Source: an uncultured Dorea sp.
Lineage (GTDB): Bacteria > Bacillota > Clostridia > Lachnospirales > Lachnospiraceae
NCBI GenBank assembly: GCA_900543415.1
Contig: UQRE01000012.1
Location: 1-53,172 of the forward strand
Direction: 5' to 3'
Length of the DNA stretch: 53,172 bases
Numbering within the stretch: position 1 is the first letter of the stretch; every line of letters begins with the position of its first letter. The notes beneath the pieces are model-generated. The model was not told the origin of the DNA. It saw only the letters and a program-made list of their open reading frames with translations, and made no database searches. A program made the translations under genes and the position numbers. This document shows positions 40,386 through 49,178 of this stretch, one piece after another.

Positions 40386-42278
40386 TTAATCCGCGTTACT
40401 TGCCGCAATCTTCACCCGGCTCCACAGATCTCCCATGATTTTCTTCGTATCTTCGTTATAGACGAACACTTCGTCATTCGGATGATCAACCCTTGGAATA
40501 TACGCTTCGATTCCTTCGTAATCTCCGCCTTCTCCGTAGATGTCATCCATAACCTCTTGATTTGCGGATGTATATCCTACATAACTGGAGTTATCATATG
40601 CGCCTTCATAGTCACTTGCATAATTGATAAATGCGTGAGCAAGCTCCGGATTCTTTGCATTCTTCGGAATTACCATGGCATCTGACCAGAGATTGGTTCC
40701 CGTCTCCGGCATATAGTAACCCATGTTCTCATTTTCTTCCATCACATAAGTTGCATCACCGGAATACATAATTCCAAGCGCTTTTCTTCCCTGCGCCATA
40801 TTGTCAATAATCTCATCCGTCACGATTTCCGCATCCATCGTCTCCACACACTGAACCAGCCAGTTATAAGCATCTTGAATCTCTTTTTCATTGGTTGTAT
40901 TCATGGAATAGCCAAGGGCTTTCAGCGCCATCATAAAGGAATCTCGCTCAGAATCATAAAGATACACCTCTCCTTTATATTTCTCATCTAAGAAAATGCC
41001 AAAACCTTCCGCGTCTAAATCTCTGACTTCCACTTTTGTTTTATCATATACAATGCCCACTGTTCCCCAGAAATATGGCACAGAATACTCATTTTTCGGA
41101 TCATAAGGCAAGCCTTTTACTGCGTCTGCCAGCTTATCCATACAGGTAAGTTTTGACTTATCAAGCTTCTGAAGAAGATTTTCCTCAATCAATCGCTCGA
41201 TCATATAATCACTTGGCACTAGAACATCATATGGTTCTTGGTTTGCAACCTTAATATACATCTGCTCATTGGAATCAAAACTCTCCTGAACAACAGTTGC
41301 TCCGGTCTCTTCCTCAAAATCTCTGATAATATTTTCACCTGTATACTCGCCCCAGTTATAGAGATACAGTGTCTGTCCTTCAAACGGTCTTTCTTTCTCT
41401 TCACCGCCGAATTTTACAACGCCAATCACCACTACAAGCGCTGCTGCCACAAGCGCCACCGGAAGAATTCTTCGTTTCTTGATTTCTTCCTTCCTTCTTC
41501 GTTTCGCCGATAATACAGGCGCCAGATTAATAATTACAAGCGCTGCTGTAATGATCAAAACCATACAAGTGGAAATAGCGTTAATGCTTGGATTTACACG
41601 CTTACTCATTGTATACACGATAATACTTAAGTTCTTTACGCCGCCTCCGGTGACGAAATAAGAAATGATAAAATCGTCAATGGACATGGTAAATGCAATC
41701 AGACCTCCGGAGATAATTCCCGGTGTGATCTGCGGCACGATTACTTTGCGAAGCGCCTGCCAGGGAGTTGCTCCCAAGTCCATTGCGGCATCCGCAAGAT
41801 TGGGGTCTAACTGCTTGATCTTCGGCATCACGGACAGCATCACATACGGAATACAAAATGCAATATGCGCCAGCAGCATAGTCATATAGCCTTTTTCTAC
41901 CTTAAAGGTAATAAAAAGAAGCATAAAGCCGATTGCTGTTACAATCTCCGGATTCATCATCGGAAGATTATTCACCTGCTCCATCAGCCCTCGGATCACT
42001 TTCTTCGACTTGCTAAGTCCGATTGCCGCAATCGTTCCGGCTACTGTTGAGATAAACGTAGCAAGGAGCGCCACACTAAACGTAGTATACAACGCCTCCA
42101 TCATATCCTGTGATTCCAGCATATGCTGATACCAGCGCAAAGAAAATCCGGTAAAGCTGGTCAGTGATTTTCCATCGTTAAACGAAAAGATGATCATATA
42201 TGCAATAGGAAGATAGAAGAAAATGATCATCAGAATCATAAGTATTTTCCCAAACGGTCTTTTCCCTTTGTTCTGCAT
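40386..42278 (-). CDS. potCD: Fused polyamine ABC permease (PotC) and substrate-binding protein (PotD)
   Basis: A 630-residue protein. Residues 1-260 are the PotC permease, six helices with the EAA loop (ADAAMDLGATPWQALRKVIVPQI, about 161-185). A lysine/arginine-rich link and a membrane helix (ILPVALVAAALVVVIGVVKF, 271-290) follow. Residues ~300-630 are a PotD/PotF-like periplasmic-type binding protein (YLYNWGEYTGENIIRDFEEETGATV; DVLVPSDYMIERLIEE). The binding protein is thus tethered to the permease by a helix instead of a lipid anchor. It is third in the operon potA-potB-potCD, two bases after potB. Spermidine/putrescine is the likely substrate. Confidence 0.92.
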   Translation of the reverse strand: MQNKGKRPFGKILMILMIIFFYLPIAYMIIFSFNDGKSLTSFTGFSLRWYQHMLESQDMMEALYTTFSVALLATFISTVAGTIAAIGLSKSKKVIRGLMEQVNNLPMMNPEIVTAIGFMLLFITFKVEKGYMTMLLAHIAFCIPYVMLSVMPKIKQLDPNLADAAMDLGATPWQALRKVIVPQITPGIISGGLIAFTMSIDDFIISYFVTGGGVKNLSIIVYTMSKRVNPSINAISTCMVLIITAALVIINLAPVLSAKRRRKEEIKKRRILPVALVAAALVVVIGVVKFGGEEKERPFEGQTLYLYNWGEYTGENIIRDFEEETGATVVQESFDSNEQMYIKVANQEPYDVLVPSDYMIERLIEENLLQKLDKSKLTCMDKLADAVKGLPYDPKNEYSVPYFWGTVGIVYDKTKVEVRDLDAEGFGIFLDEKYKGEVYLYDSERDSFMMALKALGYSMNTTNEKEIQDAYNWLVQCVETMDAEIVTDEIIDNMAQGRKALGIMYSGDATYVMEENENMGYYMPETGTNLWSDAMVIPKNAKNPELAHAFINYASDYEGAYDNSSYVGYTSANQEVMDDIYGEGGDYEGIEAYIPRVDHPNDEVFVYNEDTKKIMGDLWSRVKIAASNAD

Positions 42279-42280
42279 GA

Positions 42281-43117
42281 CTATTCCTCCTTTCCGCCTT
42301 GATTACGAAGTTCCACTTTTCGAACTGCCATCATAAGAAGCATCATGATCACAGCCATAATCATAGAAATGGCGCTTCCGAAGTTCCATTCTCCTACCGT
42401 AATAAACTGATTTTCAATCATATTTCCGATCAGGAAATACTGTCCGCCTCCCAGAAGTTTCGGGATAAAGAACGAACTGACTGCCGGAAGAAATACGAGC
42501 GTAATTCCATTGATCACGCCGGGAAGTGACAACGGCAATGTCACTCTCCGAAAAGTCTGTGCCGGACTTGCCCCCAGATCTGCGCTGGCTTCCAAGAGCG
42601 AATTGTCCATCTTTGATAAAGAGGTCTGTATCTGCAAGATCATAAATGGCAGGAAGTTGTAAACCATGCCGAGAAGAACTGCACCTTCCGTATATAGAAG
42701 ATCCACATTCCCAAGCCCTAAAAAATGCAAGATTTTCTGAATCAGGCCGCCTTCACTGAGCATTCCGATCCACGCATAAGTTCTCACAAGCATATTGATC
42801 CACATTGGAAGTGTAATACATAAAATCAGTGCATTCTGCACTTTTTCTCTGCTTCTTGCGATAAAATACGCAACCGGATACCCAAGAAGCAGACAGATAA
42901 CAGTCGTCTTTACTGCAATCATAAGGGAACGCCAGAGAATCAACAAAAAGTCACGGTCGGTAAAAAACTTAATATAATGCTCCAGCGTAAAGGAGAACGA
43001 TATAATACTGTTTCCCTGTTCCATCACAGAATAGAGCGCGATCAGCGCCATCGGGAGCACAAGCATCATGACCGCCCACACGATATATGGCAGCGCAAGC
43101 TGCGAAAATTTCTTCAT
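42281..43117 (-). CDS. potB: Polyamine-type ABC transporter permease PotB
   Basis: A 278-residue permease with six helices. The EAA loop is LLEASADLGASPAQTFRRVTLPLSLPGVING. It starts one base inside the potA stop codon (TAATG), so translation is coupled. It forms a heterodimer with the PotC half of the fused protein. Polyamine specificity is inferred from the family and from the binding-protein domain encoded next door. Confidence 0.93.
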   Translation of the reverse strand: MKKFSQLALPYIVWAVMMLVLPMALIALYSVMEQGNSIISFSFTLEHYIKFFTDRDFLLILWRSLMIAVKTTVICLLLGYPVAYFIARSREKVQNALILCITLPMWINMLVRTYAWIGMLSEGGLIQKILHFLGLGNVDLLYTEGAVLLGMVYNFLPFMILQIQTSLSKMDNSLLEASADLGASPAQTFRRVTLPLSLPGVINGITLVFLPAVSSFFIPKLLGGGQYFLIGNMIENQFITVGEWNFGSAISMIMAVIMMLLMMAVRKVELRNQGGKEE

Positions 43118-44694
43118 TAGTAAGTCACCTTAGACATCACATGAATATCTTCCGGGAAGAATGTCAGACCGACCTCCTGACCTTCCTCCGTATAATCAGT
43201 TGTATGAATCTTGAATTCCAGTCCTGTCGTAGAGAATGTAATCGGATATACGCCTTCCGTAATCTCATCAGAATCAAAATCATAATCTACACTGATATCT
43301 ACACTCTGGTCTTCATTGCTTAATTTCCATCCCTGCGCATTTGCCCATGTTTTAAGATCTGTATCAAGCGCTTGAGATTCTTGAATCTCCACCACTGTTT
43401 TAATAAAGTTAAATGCCATAACCGCCTCATTTGCTTTTTCATTTTTCACAAATGGCTGATCCACAACAAAGATTGTACATTCAATACTTGTTCCGTTTGC
43501 TGTGGTAAATGTAACCGGATACTGGCCTTCTTCTTCAACTAGCTCATACTCCACCTTAGCAATAGACACATACTCGTCACTTTCTACTTCCCATGCCTGT
43601 GCGTTGGCAAGCGCAATGATCTCTTTGTCATCCATGTCTGCCACATCATCAATATCTATGTAGAAATTATTGGCGCTGATTTTCTCTGTTCCGTCCTCGC
43701 TGGTTACGTCATGGTTACGGATCACGCGCATATTTACCGTTACCGAAGTACCCGGCACAGTCTCTACCATAATTTCATAGTGAACACCTTTGAAGAGAAC
43801 ACTTAATACTTCTCCGGTCATTTTTCCGTCCTCCACCGGCACAATATCAATATCCTCCGGTCGGATGACCACATCTACTTTTTCATTTTCCTTAAACCCA
43901 TAGTCCACACAGTCAAATACAATATCGTCAAACTGTACTTTATAGTCTTCCAGCATGATTCCCGATAAAATATTGCTTTCTCCGATAAAGTTCGCCACAA
44001 ACCGGTTCGCCGGCTCATTATAAATATCCTGCGGCGTTCCAACCTGCTGGATCTCACCGTTTTTCATAACTACGATCTTATCAGACATAGTAAGTGCTTC
44101 TTCCTGATCGTGAGTAACAAAAATAAAGGTAATTCCTACTTCCTGCTGAATCCGCTTCAACTCATACTGCATTTCCTTGCGAAGCTTCAAATCAAGCGCT
44201 GCCAAAGGCTCATCGAGAAGCAGAACTTTCGGCTCATTTACAAGGGCTCTTGCAATGGCAACACGCTGCTGCTGACCACCGGAAAGTAATGTTGTATTTT
44301 TGTCTTCATAACCTTCCAGACCAATAAGCCTTAACATCTTCATCACTTTCTGGTCAATAACGTCCTTACTTACTTTCTTAATCTTTAATCCAAATGCAAT
44401 ATTTTCGTATACGCTTAAATGCGGGAATAGCGCATATTTCTGAAACACCGTATTTAATTCCCTCTCATAAGGCGGTTTGTTACTGATCTCTTCTCCGTCA
44501 AAGATCACTTTTCCTTCGTCTGCATCCAAAAATCCACCCAAAATGCGAAGCAATGTTGTCTTTCCGCATCCACTTGGACCTAAAAGCGTTACAAATTCAT
44601 TTTCATAAATATCCAGATTGATTCCTTTCAACACAATCTGACTTCCAAATTGTTTTACAATCTCCCGAAACTCGATAATCTTGTTCTCTTCCAT
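43117..44694 (-). CDS. potA: Polyamine-type ABC ATPase PotA with a large insertion in the C-terminal domain
   Basis: A 525-residue ATPase; PotA is usually about 350-380. Walker A GPSGCGKTT, Q-loop FQKYALFPHL, signature LSGGQQQRV, Walker B VLLLDEPLAALD and switch H in VTHDQEEA are all intact. The TOBE domain begins at about 235 and its last strand is at the C-terminus (GQEVGLTFFPEDIHVM). Residues ~330-503 are extra and contain two repeats, about 355-412 and 445-503, each with ANAQ(A/G)W and EGxYP(V/I)TF(T/S)T. The inserted part looks like surface-type beta modules yet lies in a cytoplasmic ATPase. AGGAGATG precedes the ATG. Confidence 0.9.
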   Translation of the reverse strand: MEENKIIEFREIVKQFGSQIVLKGINLDIYENEFVTLLGPSGCGKTTLLRILGGFLDADEGKVIFDGEEISNKPPYERELNTVFQKYALFPHLSVYENIAFGLKIKKVSKDVIDQKVMKMLRLIGLEGYEDKNTTLLSGGQQQRVAIARALVNEPKVLLLDEPLAALDLKLRKEMQYELKRIQQEVGITFIFVTHDQEEALTMSDKIVVMKNGEIQQVGTPQDIYNEPANRFVANFIGESNILSGIMLEDYKVQFDDIVFDCVDYGFKENEKVDVVIRPEDIDIVPVEDGKMTGEVLSVLFKGVHYEIMVETVPGTSVTVNMRVIRNHDVTSEDGTEKISANNFYIDIDDVADMDDKEIIALANAQAWEVESDEYVSIAKVEYELVEEEGQYPVTFTTANGTSIECTIFVVDQPFVKNEKANEAVMAFNFIKTVVEIQESQALDTDLKTWANAQGWKLSNEDQSVDISVDYDFDSDEITEGVYPITFSTTGLEFKIHTTDYTEEGQEVGLTFFPEDIHVMSKVTY

Positions 44695-44763
44695 CTCACA
44701 TCTCCTTCCTGTTTTAAGAAAACTCTCTCATAAAATCAACCACTTGCCACATTTCCTATTTCT

Positions 44764-45297
44764 CTAAAACATAGGCGGTGTTGTCACCCATAACACTTTT
44801 GCCTCACTATTTCCATGATTATATAAGTAATGACTCTTATCGCCGCTCATATAAAATGTTTCTTTCGCCTTTACTTTGTACTTCTTATTTCCCTGTACAA
44901 TTGTAATCGTTCCCTTGAGAACGTAGCCGAACTCTTCTCCCTGATACGATGACATTTCCTGACTCTTGCCATGAGGATGAAGCGTAAGCACGATCGGCTC
45001 CATCTGATTCTTCTGCGCGTTCGGAATGACCCACTCAATCTGATAATCTTCCTGCTCATCCACAAAGAAATCCTGCTTCGAAAAAACAATCTGTTTTTCT
45101 TCTTCCTCATGGAAAAATTCGGACAAATTACTGCCCAGCGCCTCTACAATATCTGCCAGTGTCGCGATGCTGGGTGTTGTAAGATTTCGCTCTACCTGTG
45201 ACAAAAATCCTTTCGTCAATTCACTGCGTGACGCCAAGTCTCCGAGAGTCAGCTCATTCTGCAGACGCAGCTCTTTTAACTTCTTTCCTATATCCAC
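44764..45297 (-). CDS. XRE-cupin transcriptional regulator (PuuR-like)
   Basis: A 177-residue protein with an N-terminal helix-turn-helix (IGKKLKELRLQNELTLGDLASRSELTKGFLSQVERNLTTPSIATL) and a C-terminal cupin domain (VLTLHPHGKSQE; GEEFGYVLKGTITIVQG; DKSHYLYNHGNSEAKVLWVTTPP). Proteins of this pattern regulate polyamine and amino-acid genes by binding small ligands in the cupin. It lies 69 bases upstream of potA on the same strand and probably regulates the pot operon. The start is a GTG at 45297 with AGAGG upstream. Confidence 0.9.
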   Translation of the reverse strand: MDIGKKLKELRLQNELTLGDLASRSELTKGFLSQVERNLTTPSIATLADIVEALGSNLSEFFHEEEEKQIVFSKQDFFVDEQEDYQIEWVIPNAQKNQMEPIVLTLHPHGKSQEMSSYQGEEFGYVLKGTITIVQGNKKYKVKAKETFYMSGDKSHYLYNHGNSEAKVLWVTTPPMF

Positions 45298-45312
45298 TTT
45301 ATCACGCCTCTC

Positions 45313-45349
45313 GTTTAGTATTATTAAACTTTTCTTTTAAAATCGTCAA
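45313..45349 (-). promoter_or_regulatory. Promoter and operator of the XRE-cupin/pot operon
   Basis: On the minus strand TTGACG (45344-45349), 17 bases, TAATAA (45321-45326). The inverted repeat GTTTA-ATAATAC-TAAAC (45313-45329) overlaps the -10 and downstream bases, so the XRE-cupin protein could repress itself and pot. Confidence 0.6.
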
Positions 45350-45414
45350 ACAGCTTATATTATACAGTATTCTTTCGGAAATGCAAGTATAATTCTTCTA
45401 CGCAAGTCCTTTCA

Positions 45415-46611
45415 TTACTTCTCTGCGTTTTTCAAAAACTCTATCGCATTAAGATGAATGATTCCATCTCTTGAGAAATCCATCTTATCCATTGAAATCA
45501 CATATTTAGGATAATTGTCTGCTATTTGTCTGTAACCCCCGAATTCCCTATCAATTACCGCCTGATCATACAGATAGTATGCTACTTGATAATACTCTTT
45601 TTTTTCGTCTTTTAAAGCAACAAAATCGATTTCTCTATTTGGAATTTTTCCAATATAGACTTCATATCCTCGATTTAACAATTCATTATAAATCACATTC
45701 TCTAACAGTGCTCCCATTTCAAGCTTAAACCCACTATTATGAATTCTTCCGATTCCCAAATCCGTCAAATAATATTTATCCAACGTAGTTAAAATCTTTT
45801 CCCCTCTGATATCGTATCTCTTCGCCTGACTGACAATTAAGGATGTCTGAATATGATCTAAATAATTGTATAATGTCTGTGTGCTGACGGAGCGATCCAC
45901 ACTTTTGAAATATTTCAAAATACCCTGAGAGGAAAATGTTTGTGAAGGATTCGCCATTAAATACTCCATAATTCGATTTAATAGATCAATATCTTTTGCT
46001 CCCGTTCTTTGTACGATATCCCGAAGAACGATTGAATTATACAAATCCTTTAAAAATGTTCGAAGCTCTTCTTCACTTTTCATGGAAAATCTCTGCGGCA
46101 TTCCTCCCCAGTTCATATATTCTATAAGATCTTCGTCTTTTGGTTCCTCCACTTCTTTCATCTCGCAATATTCTGAAAATGAAAATGGCGCTACCCGAAA
46201 GCTTACATAACGTCCGGAAAGAAGCGTTGCAAGCTCACCGGATAATAATTTTCCATTAGATCCTGTAATAAAAATGCTCACATCCCATGTTGCGCGAAAT
46301 GAATTAATCACACGTTCAAAATCTGAAACCATCTGAATTTCATCAAAAAACAAATAATATTTATTTTCATTTTTTCGCTTCTCACAAATATATTGATACA
46401 ACGCTTTTGCATTTGTAATAGAATCATATTGAAAATCTTCAAAATTAATATATATAATCTGATTCTCTTTTACTCCTCTTTGTCTCAATTCTTCCATGAT
46501 CTGTTGCAAAAGGACTGACTTCCCGGAACGACGTAATCCAATCAATACTTTTATTAATTCGCTTTCATAAAACGGACGTATTTTTTTTAACATGTATTCT
46601 CTTTTTATCAT
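45415..46611 (-). CDS. AAA-type ATPase of the DUF4143 family
   Basis: A 398-residue protein with an N-terminal AAA_14 ATPase (Walker A GLRRSGKSVLL, Walker B YYLFFDEIQMV, sensor FITGSNGKLLSGELATLLSGR) and a C-terminal DUF4143 domain with the restriction-like sequence EVYIGKIPNREIDFVALKDEKKEYYQVAY. These proteins are frequent in gut Firmicutes and Bacteroidota, often as single genes in variable regions; their function is unknown and some resemble defence or toxin-type ATPases. GGGAGGG precedes the ATG. A 44-bp palindrome lies 73 bases upstream. Confidence 0.88.
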   Translation of the reverse strand: MIKREYMLKKIRPFYESELIKVLIGLRRSGKSVLLQQIMEELRQRGVKENQIIYINFEDFQYDSITNAKALYQYICEKRKNENKYYLFFDEIQMVSDFERVINSFRATWDVSIFITGSNGKLLSGELATLLSGRYVSFRVAPFSFSEYCEMKEVEEPKDEDLIEYMNWGGMPQRFSMKSEEELRTFLKDLYNSIVLRDIVQRTGAKDIDLLNRIMEYLMANPSQTFSSQGILKYFKSVDRSVSTQTLYNYLDHIQTSLIVSQAKRYDIRGEKILTTLDKYYLTDLGIGRIHNSGFKLEMGALLENVIYNELLNRGYEVYIGKIPNREIDFVALKDEKKEYYQVAYYLYDQAVIDREFGGYRQIADNYPKYVISMDKMDFSRDGIIHLNAIEFLKNAEK

Positions 46612-46684
46612 GCAATATCCCTCCCGCTCTATTTTATGCCTTAAATTTTATTTTTATACATTTATAATAGAACAAACGCACAAA

Positions 46685-46728
46685 AAAGTAAAGTTATTTT
46701 GATTAATCAAAATAACTTTACTTTTTGA
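46685..46728. repeat. 44-bp perfect AT-rich palindrome
   Basis: Two 22-base halves (starting AAAAAGTAAAGTTATTTTG, centred on GATT|AATC between 46706 and 46707) are exactly complementary with no spacer. On the minus strand the hairpin is followed by a T-rich tail just past the sirtuin stop codon (46746), so it can act as the terminator of the operon that ends with the sirtuin. It also lies upstream of the DUF4143 gene. Confidence 0.8.
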
Positions 46729-46745
46729 TCTATCTTTTTGATCTG

Positions 46746-47468
46746 CTATACAATTCCTTTCATTACTTCCCCGATAGGCGCCGCAATTGTAAGCTCCGCG
46801 CGCACTTCTTTTGCCGTCGCGCTCTTATTAATGACTACCAAATGTTTTCCACGGAAATAATCAATGAAGCCTGCTGCCGGATACACCACAAGAGAAGTTC
46901 CGCCGATGATCAGTGTATCCGCTTCGCGAATCGCCCGAATACTATGATCGATCACCCCGGGATCAAGTCCTTCTTCATAGAGAACCACATCCGGTTTGAT
47001 CAAACCGCCGCACTCGCACCGCGGTACACCATCTGCGTGTTTCACATAGGACGCATCATAGAACTTGCCGCATTTCTGGCAGTAGTTGCGGTGAATGCTT
47101 CCGTGAAGCTCCCACACCGTCTTACTTCCTGCCGCCTGATGGAGTCCGTCAATATTCTGTGTGATCACAGCTTTCAATTTTCCTTCTGCCTCCAACTGGG
47201 CAAGCTTCAAATGTGCTGCATTTGGCTTCGCTTCAAGAAACATCATTTTGTCTTTGTAGAACTCATAAAACGCCTCTGTGTTTCTCACAAAAAAGCTGTG
47301 GCTTACAATCTGCTCCGGCGAGTACCGGTACTGTTGATGATAGATTCCATCCGCACTTCGAAAATCAGGAATACCGCTCTCCGTCGACACTCCCGCACCT
47401 CCAAAGAATACAATATTCTCACTGTCATCAATGATTTCCTGTAACTTTGCAATTTCTGCTTCGTACAT
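46746..47468 (-). CDS. cobB: NAD-dependent protein deacylase, Sir2 family
   Basis: A 240-residue sirtuin with FFGGAGVSTESGIPDFRS, TQNIDGLHQAAGS, the catalytic His in ELHGSIHRNYC, the zinc site (CQKCGKF and CECGG) and GTSLVVYPAAGF. It removes acyl groups from lysines while using NAD. It is the ordinary Sir2 type and not the SirTM class that works with macrodomains. An AGGAGG lies before the ATG. Last of the operon RND exporter - HD - fRMsr - HAD - Sir2, seven bases after the HAD gene. Confidence 0.94.
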   Translation of the reverse strand: MYEAEIAKLQEIIDDSENIVFFGGAGVSTESGIPDFRSADGIYHQQYRYSPEQIVSHSFFVRNTEAFYEFYKDKMMFLEAKPNAAHLKLAQLEAEGKLKAVITQNIDGLHQAAGSKTVWELHGSIHRNYCQKCGKFYDASYVKHADGVPRCECGGLIKPDVVLYEEGLDPGVIDHSIRAIREADTLIIGGTSLVVYPAAGFIDYFRGKHLVVINKSATAKEVRAELTIAAPIGEVMKGIV

Positions 47469-47474
47469 AAAGCA

Positions 47475-48134
47475 TCACCTCCTGTTTTCTTCTTTGATCC
47501 ACTCGATCACACAAGAAAGCTCCGGTAACTCTGCTGTGATTCCTTCTTTCACTTCTTCAGGCACCTTCATGATATCCGGAATATAGATGACATAACCGCC
47601 GGCAGCTTTTCCCGCCAGCACTCCCGATATACTATCTTCGATAACGACACAATCTTTCGGCTCCTGCCCAAGCTTCTTCGCCGCCTCAAGGAAAATATCC
47701 GGTTCGGGTTTGCTCGCCTTCAACATATCTCCATACATAAATGCAGTGAGATCTTCATACACCCCTGCCATCTTTAAAACCATTTCCGCGCTTGCCCTGC
47801 CGGTAGAAGTTGCAACTGCCGCCGGAATCTTTTGTTCTTTCAGAAATTCTAACAGCTCTTTTAGACCGTTCTTTACCGGCACGCCATTTTCTTTGATCAT
47901 TTCATGGTAAATGTTATTCTTAAACAGACAGATCCGGTCATAATCAAAATCTTCTCCAAATTCTGCTTTCAAAAGTTTCCCGATTGCTTCCGGGCTTTTC
48001 CCACGGCACGCTTCCATAAGCTCCGGAGAAATAACAACCCCCATTTTCTTAGCTGCCTTGTCCCACGCAACCGTTAATAAGCGTTCCGTATCAAACATCG
48101 TACCGTCCATATCAAATATTACGCCTTTTACCAT
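47475..48134 (-). CDS. HAD superfamily phosphatase, beta-phosphoglucomutase/phosphonatase-like
   Basis: A 219-residue protein with motif I DMDGTMFDTE, a C1-type cap (helices 15-85), motif II VATSTGR, Lys in KPEPDIF and motif IV IEDSISGVLAGKAAG. It fits the variant 3 HAD group with small sugar-phosphates as common substrates. The true substrate is not known. The start overlaps the fRMsr gene's stop by seven bases. Confidence 0.9.
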   Translation of the reverse strand: MVKGVIFDMDGTMFDTERLLTVAWDKAAKKMGVVISPELMEACRGKSPEAIGKLLKAEFGEDFDYDRICLFKNNIYHEMIKENGVPVKNGLKELLEFLKEQKIPAAVATSTGRASAEMVLKMAGVYEDLTAFMYGDMLKASKPEPDIFLEAAKKLGQEPKDCVVIEDSISGVLAGKAAGGYVIYIPDIMKVPEEVKEGITAELPELSCVIEWIKEENRR

Positions 48135-48607
48135 GCTCCTATACCTTTCCTTCCCAGATGTCTTTCCAACACTTCCACAAATTTACAAAGTCCCTCTTTA
48201 TCTTCTGCTTCGAATCTGGCAGGAAACGGACTGTCAATATCTAACACGCCTACCACTTCTCCATTTTTATGGATGGGAAGCACGATCTCAGAATTAGACG
48301 CACTGTCACAGGCAATATGTCCCGCAAATTCATGGACATCTTCCACCACAAGAACTTCATCCTTTTCCACTGCTGTCCCGCAAACTCCACGCCCGATCCC
48401 AATCTCTGTACAAGCAACTTTTCCTTGGAACGGACCAAGAATCAGTTTTCCTTCTTCCATGAGATAAAAACCTGCCCAGTTAATATCCCTAAGAGTTTCC
48501 CACAAAAGTGCGGAGGCATTTGCAAGCCCGGAGATCCCATATGGTGTTGCTTTCAAAAGCCCTTCTAATTGTTGATTCATCAATTCATACATTGCCTGTT
48601 TATCCAT
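48128..48607 (-). CDS. GAF-domain free methionine-R-sulfoxide reductase
   Basis: A 159-residue GAF-domain enzyme of the fRMsr type, with NWAGFYLMEEGKLILGPFQGKVACTEIGIGRGVCGTA, the catalytic cysteine segment HIACDSASNSEIVLPI and GVLDIDSP. It reduces free methionine-(R)-sulfoxide, an oxidative stress repair function. The ATG at 48607 is preferred over 48619 because GGAAGGA lies upstream only of the former. It lies 19 bases after the HD protein and overlaps the HAD gene by seven. Confidence 0.9.
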   Translation of the reverse strand: MDKQAMYELMNQQLEGLLKATPYGISGLANASALLWETLRDINWAGFYLMEEGKLILGPFQGKVACTEIGIGRGVCGTAVEKDEVLVVEDVHEFAGHIACDSASNSEIVLPIHKNGEVVGVLDIDSPFPARFEAEDKEGLCKFVEVLERHLGRKGIGAW

Positions 48608-48626
48608 TCCTTCCCCCATATTTTAC

Positions 48627-49166
48627 TTATTTCCCAAAATTTTTTTCAACCAGACGACAATACTCTTCGTAAGCGTCCACTCCTTGAAATGCCTCTGAAA
48701 GCGCTTCCATGATCCCTTTATAATACCAGCCAATGATTTCTTTATCTTTCATTCGGAAACGATTCCACAATTCTTCGCCACACACCGGATAATCCCGATT
48801 GATATCCCTCATATTCGAAAGTTTATCTGCAAGCCCTACCATCTGAACTTCTCTTGGCGCTGTTCGTATATGTTCAATGGTAGCTCTTTTCCTCTCCATC
48901 CATGTACGAGATTTGTCTTCACTTTCCTGCGCCACAATCGATGCCACACGCTCAGAAAATTCCTGTGCGAGGATTTCTCTCGTAACGCCCTCACAATCTT
49001 CGATCGTATCATGAAGTACCGCTGCACTGATAATTTCCTCGTCATTGGTCATCGTAGACACAATATCGCCTACTTCTACCGGATGGACAATGTAGGGCCG
49101 CTTCGTCCCCTTTCTCAACTGTCCTTCATGTGCTTTGGTTGCAAATTCAATGGCTTTGTTGATCAT
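48627..49166 (-). CDS. HD-domain protein, small alarmone hydrolase-like (MESH1-type)
   Basis: A 179-residue protein that begins KAIEFATKAHEGQLRKGTKRPYIVHPVEVGDIV, with the metal-binding H-HD-D pattern H19 region, LHDTIEDCEG and LADKLSNMRDINRDY. It resembles the HD part of RelA/SpoT and MESH1-type ppGpp hydrolases. A role in breaking down (p)ppGpp is likely but other nucleotides are possible. AGGAGGGAA precedes the ATG. It lies 12 bases after the RND exporter. Confidence 0.8.
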   Translation of the reverse strand: MINKAIEFATKAHEGQLRKGTKRPYIVHPVEVGDIVSTMTNDEEIISAAVLHDTIEDCEGVTREILAQEFSERVASIVAQESEDKSRTWMERKRATIEHIRTAPREVQMVGLADKLSNMRDINRDYPVCGEELWNRFRMKDKEIIGWYYKGIMEALSEAFQGVDAYEEYCRLVEKNFGK

Positions 49167-49178
49167 CTCATTTCCCTC

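Noticed and set aside
46725..47444. 239-codon open frame on the plus strand
   Set aside because: It is the antisense of the sirtuin gene, whose motifs are unmistakable; the translation has random composition.
46746..47468. Sirtuin as the SirTM partner of the macrodomain enzyme
   Set aside because: It has the standard HGS catalytic motif and zinc site of lysine deacylases and is 13 kb from the macrodomain gene.
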